Below, one piece after another: positions 26,042 through 32,754 of a DNA stretch of 42,637 nt. The first letter of the stretch is position 1; every line of letters begins with the position of its first letter. Source of the DNA: Amphritea pacifica. GTDB lineage: Bacteria > Pseudomonadota > Gammaproteobacteria > Pseudomonadales > Balneatricaceae. The stretch spans positions 104,598-147,234 of the forward strand of contig NZ_JAFFZO010000008.1 in assembly GCF_016924145.1 (NCBI RefSeq), written 5' to 3'. A program made the translations under genes and the position numbers. The notes beneath the pieces are model-generated. The model was not told the DNA's origin, did not search any database, and saw nothing but the letters and a program-made list of their open reading frames with translations.

Positions 26042-26083
26042 TTGAGTTATATCAATATTCGTGAATCGCATCAGGAGTAGTAT
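26042..26083 (+). promoter_or_regulatory. FNR/Anr box and class II promoter
   Basis: TTGAGTTATATCAA (26042-26055) matches the FNR/Anr consensus TTGAT-N4-ATCAA with one mismatch. TAGTAT (26078-26083) fits a -10, which puts +1 at about 26090 and the box centre at about -41.5, the classic class II activator position. The next gene is the 40-residue membrane protein, about 30 nt downstream of the predicted start. Confidence 0.6.
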
Positions 26084-26119
26084 CAATACCAAGTTTGAAA
26101 CACAAAAAAGGTAACTGTT

Positions 26120-26242
26120 ATGGATCCGTATCTGTTCGAAACGCTGTGGCCCAGTCTGCTGGGGGTTGCCGGAATGGCTGGCGCCATGATCTGGGCGTTT
26201 ATCAAAATTCGCAAACTGATGAGCGAAGACAGCAAGAAGTAA
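26120..26242 (+). CDS. Small 40-residue membrane protein
   Basis: A 40-residue ORF with a good ribosome binding site (AAAAAAGG, about 8 nt before ATG) and a strong terminator directly after it. The product starts MDPYLFETLWPSLLGVAGM, continues through one hydrophobic helix (about residues 10-28, ending WAFIKI) and ends in a charged tail RKLMSEDSKK, predicting a single-pass inner-membrane protein with a cytoplasmic C-terminus. It resembles in design the small subunits of respiratory oxidases or DUF3149-type proteins, but I cannot assign it to a family. The upstream FNR/Anr-like box suggests induction at low oxygen. It is a monocistronic unit. Confidence 0.7.
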   Translation: MDPYLFETLWPSLLGVAGMAGAMIWAFIKIRKLMSEDSKK

Positions 26243-26263
26243 TTCGTTATATCGACAGTAAAG

Positions 26264-26285
26264 AGGCCGCTAATGCGGCCTTTTT
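26264..26285 (+). terminator. Terminator of the 40-residue protein gene
   Basis: Perfect stem AGGCCGC/GCGGCCT with loop TAAT, followed by TTTT, 22 nt after the stop codon. Confidence 0.85.
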
Positions 26286-26632
26286 AATGTCTGCTATTTT
26301 AGAGTTAGACTCTGTTCGCATAGGGGACTGCAGGCTGCGTAGAGCTTTAAATCCTTCAGTTCAAATACAACCATCTGTTATCGCTTTATCTCTGTGCTCT
26401 CCGCGTTCTCTGTGATGAGTCTTCACAACCAGGTAGCGTACCGCTGGTACCCAAAGTGGTAGAGTCATTGATCCAAAATCATCAATTATGAATCTCCTGT
26501 TGTGCCTGTCTTTGTGAATGTAGATTTCACCGGCAAAGTTGTTAGAAAAAATGTAGCAGAATGATTTTTCTTTAACCTCAAACCGGTTATTTTCTGCACT
26601 CCTCAGAAACCAGCCTCACAAGGACAGTGAGC
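26286..26632. other. Gene-free stretch
   Basis: No gene with coding character seen. It contains CTCTGTGCTCTCCGCGTTCTCTGTG-like words at about 26390-26415 that echo those upstream of greB (885-910). These may be remnants of a dispersed short repeat. Confidence 0.3.
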
Positions 26633-26908
26633 ATGCTACACGCCATGGACAGGCTCAGTTATGCGACGGCAACGATCTAACCGCTGGAAAACGCTATCCG
26701 TACCGGCCGGTTGATACTGCTGCGCAATGATGCATGCATGGTCACCTCACCAGTTGTCAGCCAGCAAAATGGCGAGCTGCAAACATCCGGGCTAGAGCGG
26801 GAATCACTGTTGTTGCGCACCACCATCGAGCGGGCGCTGAAACGCAGTAGCTTCAGCAGTGGCTGTATCAACCCTGCGGATCAGCCGACAATAGGGATGG
26901 GACAATAA
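26633..26908 (+). pseudogene. ORF interrupted by a nonsense codon
   Basis: ATG at 26633 with AAGGA 8 nt upstream opens a frame reading MLHAMDRLSYATATI, then TAA (26678-26680), then continues without another stop for 75 codons (PLENAIRTGRLILLRNDAC onwards, including LERESLLLRTTIERALKRSS). A single base change in the TAA would give a 91-residue protein. The family is not recognised. The good ribosome binding site and the open frame on both sides of one stop suggest a recently broken gene. The region around it is otherwise non-coding. Confidence 0.35.
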
Positions 26909-26937
26909 TAGGAATGGGGCGACAATAGGAATGGGGC
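26887..26937 (+). repeat. Short direct repeats, GACAATAGG(A/G)ATGGG
   Basis: Three consecutive near-copies of GACAATAGGAATGGGG start at 26887, 26901 and 26921; the middle copy has an extra AAT. They overlap the end of the broken ORF and continue past its stop. Confidence 0.6.
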
Positions 26938-27168
26938 AGGCATGTTCAAAATCAGAACAAATCAGGGGCATTTATTCCGCCAATATCCGGGCAAGATAAT
27001 TGCTTTATTTTTTAATCCGGCGCTATAGAGCGTTGTATCCCGAATATCCAGGCCATACACCTTAGGTGCGGATAATTGGTCTGCGTATCTGTATGAAACC
27101 AGTCTTCATGCTGTTACTCGGGGGGTTAATCGAGACGATTCTCAGGCATATTAAAGCGATTCAGTATG

Positions 27169-27187
27169 ATTACCCAAGTTGGGTAAT
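27169..27187. promoter_or_regulatory. 19-bp palindrome upstream of lipoprotein gene
   Basis: ATTACCCAAGTTGGGTAAT is a perfect inverted repeat of 9-bp arms with one central base, 141 bp upstream of the lipoprotein ATG. It looks like a dimeric regulator's operator; no adjacent regulator gene explains it. Confidence 0.5.
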
Positions 27188-27328
27188 GGTTGGACGATCG
27201 TCTATTTCCGGATTATATATTCGGGGTATAGTGTGAACATCTGTTTGAACAGGGTATTCGAAGATGAAGCAGTTCCGGTCGGCGTTTATTATCACAGGGG
27301 AGGTACGCTTGAACTCAGGGTGTGTCCG

Positions 27329-27835
27329 ATGAATGTTGCTGGCAGGCTATTGGCCACTGTCATCCCGTTTCTGTTGATCTGCTTGTCTGGCAGCATGCTG
27401 ACCGGTTGCGATAAAGAACCATCGGTTGAAACCCCTGGCGTCAGTGTGGGGCCGATTGATCCATCGAACCAGCGCGAATTTGTCCGCCAAATGGTGGGAA
27501 CGTATCTGCTATTGAGCAATGAGTTGCAGAATCAATATCAGCAGTTTAAGGCTACAGACGATGCCGATGGTTTTGTGCTTTACCGGAATAACCACTGGAC
27601 TCCGGAATATATCGCTAACAAGAGTGCCTATGAAAAGCGGTTCTATGAGCAGAAAGCCTACATCTATCGGCATCAGCTTGATGGCCTGTTCGATCTGTTT
27701 TTCGGTTTGCACAAGTTGTCAGTCCACCTGAAACACAGTCTGCTTGAAAAAGACTGGAAGCTGGAACAGCAGGTGCTGCAAAAGCTGACCGCAGACCAGG
27801 CAGCAGTAAACCGCTACCTGCTGGTGGCACCATAA
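27329..27835 (+). CDS. Small lipoprotein of unknown function
   Basis: A 168-residue lipoprotein: residues 1-26 are a signal peptide ending in the lipobox LTGC (Cys27), with Asp at +2, which would favour retention in the inner membrane by E. coli rules. The mature domain is helical (FVRQMVGTYLLLSNELQNQYQQF; KRFYEQKAYIYRHQLDGLFDLFFGLHKLSVHLKHSLLEKD; LEQQVLQKLTADQAAVNRYLL). No family recognised. I chose the ATG at 27329, since the frame upstream to 27179 does not look like protein and would hide the signal peptide. It is monocistronic, with a palindrome 141 bp upstream and a hairpin just after the stop. Confidence 0.7.
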   Translation: MNVAGRLLATVIPFLLICLSGSMLTGCDKEPSVETPGVSVGPIDPSNQREFVRQMVGTYLLLSNELQNQYQQFKATDDADGFVLYRNNHWTPEYIANKSAYEKRFYEQKAYIYRHQLDGLFDLFFGLHKLSVHLKHSLLEKDWKLEQQVLQKLTADQAAVNRYLLVAP

Positions 27836-27842
27836 TCAGGGC

Positions 27843-27864
27843 ATCAGGCAAGGCTCTGCCTGAT
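27843..27864 (+). terminator. Hairpin after the lipoprotein gene
   Basis: Stem ATCAGGCA/TGCCTGAT with a 6-nt loop 7 nt after the stop codon. Only a delayed, weak T-run (TGTTTTG) follows, so terminator strength is doubtful. Confidence 0.4.
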
Positions 27865-28025
27865 CGCTGTGGCTGTGTTTTGAATTGACTTTGTCCCTTG
27901 ACATTATTACTTTGATTAAAGGTAACTGTTGTAGAGGTTACTCTTCTCACTCCTTATAGGCTGGCGGGACACCGATAATGTCACTTGCTGGCAAAAGCCA
28001 TAATATTTAATGGTCTGGAGTCCTG

Positions 28026-29162
28026 ATGCATGTGATTGATGGTGTTAAGCAGTTGTTTCAGAGCCCGAACTATAATCGTTCGACTCAGACAGATTATCAT
28101 CGTTTACAGGTTATCCTTTTTATTGCGCCGATAGCTGCATTGGTGCATATCCTGCTAGTCCCCTTTTTTTATTTTACCGGCGTTGAGATACTGGCAGGTC
28201 TGAACTGTATCAGTGTTCTGCTATGGGTTTACGGCATCCGGTTGAGCAGGCAGTACCGGATTAATCGGGCGATCCAGATTTTCTGCTGTGAAGTATTGCT
28301 GCATTCGGTGGTTGTATCCTATTACCTGGGGCCAGATCCCGGCTTTCAGTATTATCTCTGGTCGATGTCAGCTCTCGCTGTTATGGATACCAGTAGTAGC
28401 CGTATTCGGGTGTTTATCACTGCGATTCTGCTGGTTCTGGTTTTTGCACTGCTGAATGTTGGTCTGTTTGAGCCTTTGTTTGAGTTTCCGTTTCCGCAGT
28501 ATCTGATCTACATGAAACTGATGAATATACTTGTGTCGGGCATGTTGTCGATTCTCGCTATTATGATCATGCGGGGGCTTCATCTGAACCAGCAGGCTGA
28601 ACTTAAAAAACTGGCTGACATCGATAGCCTGACCGGTTTGTATAATCGCAGACAGGGAGGAGTGCTGCTGGAACAGGCTTATCTGCAGGCGCAGAGAAAA
28701 AAGCAGCAACTTACTGTTGTTATGGCGGATATCGACCGTTTTAAACAGATTAATGACCGTTATGGTCATGCCGCCGGTGATATCGTGTTGTGCCAGATAG
28801 CCGAGGCTTTAAAAAACAGTATCCGAAAAAGTGATGCACTGATTCGCTGGGGTGGGGAGGAGTTTCTGATACTGCTTTCTGATGCATCCGCGGGGGATGC
28901 AGAAGCGCTGTTAGCGAAGGTTTATCCGCGGCTGGAACAGTTATATGCTGATGATGACATACTCGACTCGCCCGTTACCCTTAGTTATGGGATAGCGCAA
29001 TGGTCTGCAGATGAGCCGATTGAGCAGACCATTATGCGCGCAGATAATGCGTTATATGTGAGTAAGCAGGAGGGACGGAACCGGATCACTCTGGCGGACA
29101 GGGTGACGTGTGATGATCCACTTGCAAACTCAGTGCAAAGCGGTAGTGAGACTCAGACTTAA
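28026..29162 (+). CDS. Membrane-bound diguanylate cyclase (GGDEF)
   Basis: A 378-residue inner-membrane diguanylate cyclase making c-di-GMP from two GTP. Residues 25-185 contain about six hydrophobic helices forming an uncharacterised membrane sensor. The GGDEF domain starts at LADIDSLTGLYNRRQGG and has DIDRFKQINDRYGHAAGD and the active-site loop RWGGEEFLIL (GGEEF). The inhibitory I-site RKSD lies five residues before GGEEF, so product feedback inhibition is likely. All catalytic residues appear intact. GGAG lies before the ATG. A PilZ receptor (9722-10075) and a GGDEF-EAL protein (32749-35187) in the same window belong to the same signalling network in a general sense. Confidence 0.94.
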   Translation: MHVIDGVKQLFQSPNYNRSTQTDYHRLQVILFIAPIAALVHILLVPFFYFTGVEILAGLNCISVLLWVYGIRLSRQYRINRAIQIFCCEVLLHSVVVSYYLGPDPGFQYYLWSMSALAVMDTSSSRIRVFITAILLVLVFALLNVGLFEPLFEFPFPQYLIYMKLMNILVSGMLSILAIMIMRGLHLNQQAELKKLADIDSLTGLYNRRQGGVLLEQAYLQAQRKKQQLTVVMADIDRFKQINDRYGHAAGDIVLCQIAEALKNSIRKSDALIRWGGEEFLILLSDASAGDAEALLAKVYPRLEQLYADDDILDSPVTLSYGIAQWSADEPIEQTIMRADNALYVSKQEGRNRITLADRVTCDDPLANSVQSGSETQT

Positions 29163-29207
29163 AGATATCACTACCGGGGGGATGCACATCGCCGTTTCTG
29201 ACTGCGA

Positions 29208-30026
29208 TTATTCTACCTCCTTAAGATTGGGCGGGGTGGTTTCATCGGTTAGCTGAGAGATCCAGCCCAGTTCAAGCCAGCGCAGCAAAATGTTCAGTAA
29301 CCCCGCGGCCGCCGTTGCTTCGCCGACCTCGGTTGCTGTGAGTTCTGCCGCTGTGGTGAAGTTGTCTCCCTGAAAGAAGCTGTGTATTAAGCGCTGTTCC
29401 AAAGGGGGCGCGGAGCGAAACTCTGTGAGTCTCTCTCTGTTGCGCCAGATAACCCAGCAGGCCGGTTGTGGTGTTGGGTCGGGAGGGCGCTGTTCGGCCC
29501 TGATCGCCTGCCAGATCTCAACACTATTATAATGGCTGGTGAACAGCTGCAGGCTGGGATGAAAGCGCAGCTGCAGCTGAGGCCAGATCTCCGCGGGAAG
29601 TTGTTGCAGGGTGCCGACCGCCGCGGTATCACGGTCCGGGGCATCGAACGATGACAGTAAACAGCGCTCAAATTTTGTTAGTTCAGCGATATGGGGGTAT
29701 TGGCTGAAAAATGAGTCGTGCTGCAGATAATCCGGCAGCGGGTCACAATAGTGGCGTAGCGAGCGGTATCGGCTCGGGACGGCTTCGATATATCCGCTGA
29801 CCATCTGTTCAAACAGATCATCACCCAGATAGCTGCCCAGCACCGGGTGATCGTTATCGATCACTTCCCGCAGCCGCAGCCGGTAGCCGCTTTGATAGAT
29901 AGACAGGCGTTGCTCTGCATTGAGATTGTGATCTCCGGCGATATGTTCAGTAATCGTCTCATCGCCTGTCAGGAGTGCCGCCATCATCTGTTGCTGACGC
30001 AGATGTAAGCTGGTTGAGTGGCTCAT
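29208..30026 (-). CDS. MNIO partner protein (DUF2063, BufC/HvfC-type)
   Basis: A 272-residue protein of the DUF2063/putative-DNA-binding family that accompanies DUF692 enzymes. The N-terminal HLRQQQMMAALLTGDETITEHI and QRLSIYQSGYRLRLREVIDNDHPVLGSYLGDDLFEQMVSGYIE stretches are characteristic. In studied clusters this family supplies the substrate-recruiting partner of the MNIO enzyme; a DNA-binding role suggested by older names is not supported. Its start overlaps the MNIO stop by 4 nt (ATGA), so the two are made together. It is the last gene of the cluster and converges on the diguanylate cyclase gene. No DoxX-like gene follows, unlike many bufferin operons. Confidence 0.88.
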   Translation of the reverse strand: MSHSTSLHLRQQQMMAALLTGDETITEHIAGDHNLNAEQRLSIYQSGYRLRLREVIDNDHPVLGSYLGDDLFEQMVSGYIEAVPSRYRSLRHYCDPLPDYLQHDSFFSQYPHIAELTKFERCLLSSFDAPDRDTAAVGTLQQLPAEIWPQLQLRFHPSLQLFTSHYNSVEIWQAIRAEQRPPDPTPQPACWVIWRNRERLTEFRSAPPLEQRLIHSFFQGDNFTTAAELTATEVGEATAAAGLLNILLRWLELGWISQLTDETTPPNLKEVE

Positions 30027-30886
30027 CGGACCTCCCGTTCTGCGACCAGCTTCCCGGACGGCTGTCGGGGCAGTATCCCGGCAGCAATATCGCGGGCGAT
30101 CTGCAGCTCTTCGACCAGTTGGTTTAGCGGCGGAATATTATCGTCCCTTTCAATCATCGTACTGACGGCACCAAAGCGATGCAGGGCCTGACGATACAGT
30201 TCCCAGACCGGATCGCAGATATCATGATCATGGGTATCGATCACATGGGTGCCGTAGTCGCTGTGACCGGCGAGGTGAAACTGGCGCACCCGATCCGGGT
30301 TGATCGAGTTCAGATAGGTCTGTGCATCAAAGCTATGGTTGCGAGAACTGACATAGATGTTGTTAATATCTAACAGCATCAGACAGTCGGCCCGTTCAAC
30401 CACCTCATTGTAAAACTCCCACTCGGACATCGCTGATTCGGTATAGCTGATATAGCTGGACACGTTTTCCAGCAGCAACTGCCTGCCCAGTGTCTCCTGC
30501 ACCTGCATGATTCGTCCGGCAATATGATCGATCGCCTCTTCGGTATAGGGCATCGGCAGCAGATCATGACTATTGATACCCTCCAGACCGGTCCAGCAGA
30601 GGTGGTCAGAGAGCCAGCGGGGCTGTACCTCATTGGCCAGTAGTTTCAGGCGTTGCAGATACTCTTTGTCCAGTGGTTCGGTGGAGCCGAGCGACATCGA
30701 CACGCCGTGCATCACCATTGGGTAGTGCTCTCGAATGGCGTGTAGATAGTATTTGGGTTTACCTCCGGCAACCATGAAGTTTTCTGAGATAATCTCAAAC
30801 CAGTCGACGTCGGGGCGGGTTTCAAGCACATCATTAAAGTGCTGAGTTCGCAGCCCCAGGCCAAAGCCCAGAAAATGATCGTTCAT
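30023..30886 (-). CDS. DUF692 multinuclear non-heme iron oxidative enzyme (MNIO, BufB/HvfB-type)
   Basis: A 287-residue TIM-barrel enzyme of the DUF692 family. MNIOs use two or three iron ions and O2 to modify residues, commonly Cys, in ribosomally made peptides. Candidate ligands are in place: SENF (E35), MHGVS (H60), SDHLCW (D94, H95), LLENVSSY (E140), LLDINN (D173), NH184, FHLAGH (H204, H208) and IERDDN (E246). I chose the ATG at 30886 (MNDHFLGFGLGLR), with GGAG about 7 nt upstream; a start at 30907 would add seven unlikely residues. It lies 83 nt downstream of the Cys-rich precursor gene, after a hairpin, and overlaps the partner gene by 4 nt. Confidence 0.93.
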   Translation of the reverse strand: MNDHFLGFGLGLRTQHFNDVLETRPDVDWFEIISENFMVAGGKPKYYLHAIREHYPMVMHGVSMSLGSTEPLDKEYLQRLKLLANEVQPRWLSDHLCWTGLEGINSHDLLPMPYTEEAIDHIAGRIMQVQETLGRQLLLENVSSYISYTESAMSEWEFYNEVVERADCLMLLDINNIYVSSRNHSFDAQTYLNSINPDRVRQFHLAGHSDYGTHVIDTHDHDICDPVWELYRQALHRFGAVSTMIERDDNIPPLNQLVEELQIARDIAAGILPRQPSGKLVAEREVR

Positions 30887-30910
30887 GGCAACTCCATCAG
30901 GTAACAAGAT

Positions 30911-30939
30911 ACGCCCCTTACTCGTTGGGAAAGGGGCGT
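30911..30939 (-). promoter_or_regulatory. Intercistronic hairpin between precursor and MNIO gene
   Basis: Perfect 9-bp stem ACGCCCCTT/AAGGGGCGT around an 11-nt loop, with no real T-run on the minus strand. The position between a precursor gene and its enzyme gene suggests partial termination or 3'-end protection that yields more precursor than enzyme mRNA. Confidence 0.6.
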
Positions 30940-30969
30940 CAGGTAACGCGTTTAGTCGTAGTTCTTTGC

Positions 30970-31431
30970 TTACTTAGTTGTGCCACCGATATCCGCACAG
31001 GATTTTGCAGTGGTCATAACAAAACCGGTGCCTTTGCATGAACCGTGACCGGCGCAGGCGTTATCAGCGGTTTTACAGTCATTATGGCCTTTACAGACGT
31101 TCACGCCAAAGCACTGAGTCAGCTCGGCTTTCGCAATCTGATCCCGCCAGTCATCCCGTACCTTGCCACCAACATCGGTACAGGCTTTGGTGGGCATGGC
31201 AACAAAACCCTGTCCTTTGCAGGACCCCATCCCTTTACAGGCATTGTTAGCTGTTTTGCAGTCGTTATGCCCTTTACAGCTGTTTACCCCATAGCAATGC
31301 CCAAGTTCAACGGTATCCGTTGGCGCGGCGGTGGAAGAGTTTGCGGCATTCGCCCCCATACAGCCGGCCAGACCTGCTGCAGCCATGGCGATAGCGGCAC
31401 CGGAAAGTTTGGTTTTCATATTGGTGATCAT
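30970..31431 (-). CDS. Duplicated 12-Cys RiPP precursor, bufferin-type
   Basis: A 153-residue exported Cys-rich protein and likely substrate of the adjacent MNIO. Residues 5-29 are a signal sequence, with either a lipobox-like LAGC (Cys24) or cleavage after ANA. Two repeats follow with identical Cys spacing and a 61-residue period: Cys46, 52, 58, 65, 71, 84 and Cys107, 113, 119, 126, 132, 145 (C-x5-C-x5-C-x6-C-x5-C-x12-C). The shared core reads [21 protein letters not shown]. Related Cys-rich precursors linked to DUF692 enzymes become thiooxazole-bearing, copper-binding peptides (bufferins); metal binding here is inference. ATG with GAGGAAG 7 nt upstream. Confidence 0.85.
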   Translation of the reverse strand: MITNMKTKLSGAAIAMAAAGLAGCMGANAANSSTAAPTDTVELGHCYGVNSCKGHNDCKTANNACKGMGSCKGQGFVAMPTKACTDVGGKVRDDWRDQIAKAELTQCFGVNVCKGHNDCKTADNACAGHGSCKGTGFVMTTAKSCADIGGTTK

Positions 31432-31457
31432 TGTTATTCTTCCTCTGGTTTTGTGGT

Positions 31458-31503
31458 GGCCTCCTGCCTGGTCGGGCTGATCAGATCACTGATCACGGAG
31501 GCC
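31458..31503 (-). promoter_or_regulatory. Nested hairpin in the leader of the precursor gene
   Basis: GGCCTCC (31458-31464) pairs with GGAGGCC (31497-31503), and inside it TGATCAG (31478-31484) pairs with CTGATCA (31489-31495) around a 4-nt loop. The structure ends 27 nt before the precursor start. It could be a leader RNA structure or an operator; no promoter could be placed with confidence. Confidence 0.5.
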
Positions 31504-31791
31504 CGTAAAAAGTAGTTTCTCAAACGGTGAAATCCAGACACCTTCAATGGATGCCAGACCAGTATTGAAGATGAACTTGAAATGAACCTGAAAATCAGGC
31601 AACAGATTTTGATTTATGAATTTTTAATCACGGGGATCTGTATTTGTGATCTGAAGTCGCTACACTATTTAACCGATCAGTTAACCGATCTATCCAGCCG
31701 ATTAACATCGCGGGCATCAGCACCCCCAGACCAATATCTGGAAATACTGCGGATGTTTTTTGTGTCAACGTGATCAGAATTTCAGGGCATC
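31504..31791. other. Divergent intergenic region of the Cys-rich cluster
   Basis: Gene-free and fairly AT-rich. It contains a CCTGA/TCAGG palindrome (31587-31599) and the direct repeat TTAACCGATC twice (about 31668-31690). These are candidate regulator sites for the RiPP operon or the plus-strand gene at 31792. Confidence 0.35.
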
Positions 31792-32754
31792 ATGCAACCG
31801 TCAGACTCAGATAAGCAGGCAGTACGCGAAGCGGATATTCAGCAGGCGGTTGCCGCAGGTATCCAGACGTACTTTCAACATTGCCGGGACCGGGTGCCCG
31901 GTTTTATCGAACGACATTTCAGTTATCCGGCGGCGTTAACAACCAACCGGGTGGCGTTTGGTTTTGATGTTTTACGAGCGCCGGTCAACCTGTTCTGGGC
32001 ACCGCTGTTTGCGCTGGTGAGTCTGATCCGTTTTTGTATCGGTCGTTCTCCCCGGCTAGGCTGGTTATACCGCTTGCTGGGACGCTTCCCGGCAGGGTTT
32101 ACCACCCGGGTGCAGACCCATATCAGCGAGCTGGTGCTTAGCGATCTGTTACAGCACAACCAGCCCCATGCCTCGCTGAGCTGGTGCATAACCGAAGAGC
32201 TGAGGACACTGTATCAGCGGGGCGGGCTGTCGTGTGTCAATATTGAACAGTTTCATACCCGGATGGAACCGGTTATCGAGGAAGCTCTGACCCAGTATCG
32301 CATCACCCGCACCGCGTCGGCTGATATCACTAACACACTCTCCTGCACTGTGCTGGGAGCGTTTGCCTTTCAGAAATTTACCCCGGGAGGGATCGGTATC
32401 GCGCTGATGCTGGCGACGATTATCAGCACAAAACTGGCCGCCAGTGAGTTTATTCTGGGTGAAACCCTGGGCAATCTCTATTACAGTGTATTCCCGCCAT
32501 CACCCTCCTTAGGGGTGACGGTGGCCACTATTGCCGGGGTGTTGTCCCTGTTGTCGGCATTGGCTGCGTTGTCCGGTGTTATCTCCGATCCTGTTCAGGC
32601 GGCCATCGGGCTGCATCGTTACCGGCTTAATAAGATGCTCGGTCATATGGAGCAGGACATGTTGCAGCAGAGCAGCAACAGCTTCCGCCCGAAAGATCAG
32701 TATGTTGCCCGGATTATGGAGTGTTTTGATCTGATTCGGGCAGGAGTGTTATAA
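31792..32754 (+). CDS. Hypothetical membrane protein
   Basis: A 320-residue protein I do not recognise. The N-terminal third is soluble-looking with an amphipathic stretch (FDVLRAPVNLFWAPLFALVSLIRFCIGRSP) that may be membrane-associated. At about 180-275 there are two or three hydrophobic helices (GAFAFQKFTPGGIGIALMLATIIS and LGVTVATIAGVLSLLSALAALSGVI), followed by a basic/amphipathic C-terminus with HRYRLNKMLGHMEQDML. No catalytic motif seen. It diverges from the Cys-rich precursor gene and its last 6 nt overlap the end of the convergent GGDEF-EAL gene. Confidence 0.75.
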   Translation: MQPSDSDKQAVREADIQQAVAAGIQTYFQHCRDRVPGFIERHFSYPAALTTNRVAFGFDVLRAPVNLFWAPLFALVSLIRFCIGRSPRLGWLYRLLGRFPAGFTTRVQTHISELVLSDLLQHNQPHASLSWCITEELRTLYQRGGLSCVNIEQFHTRMEPVIEEALTQYRITRTASADITNTLSCTVLGAFAFQKFTPGGIGIALMLATIISTKLAASEFILGETLGNLYYSVFPPSPSLGVTVATIAGVLSLLSALAALSGVISDPVQAAIGLHRYRLNKMLGHMEQDMLQQSSNSFRPKDQYVARIMECFDLIRAGVL

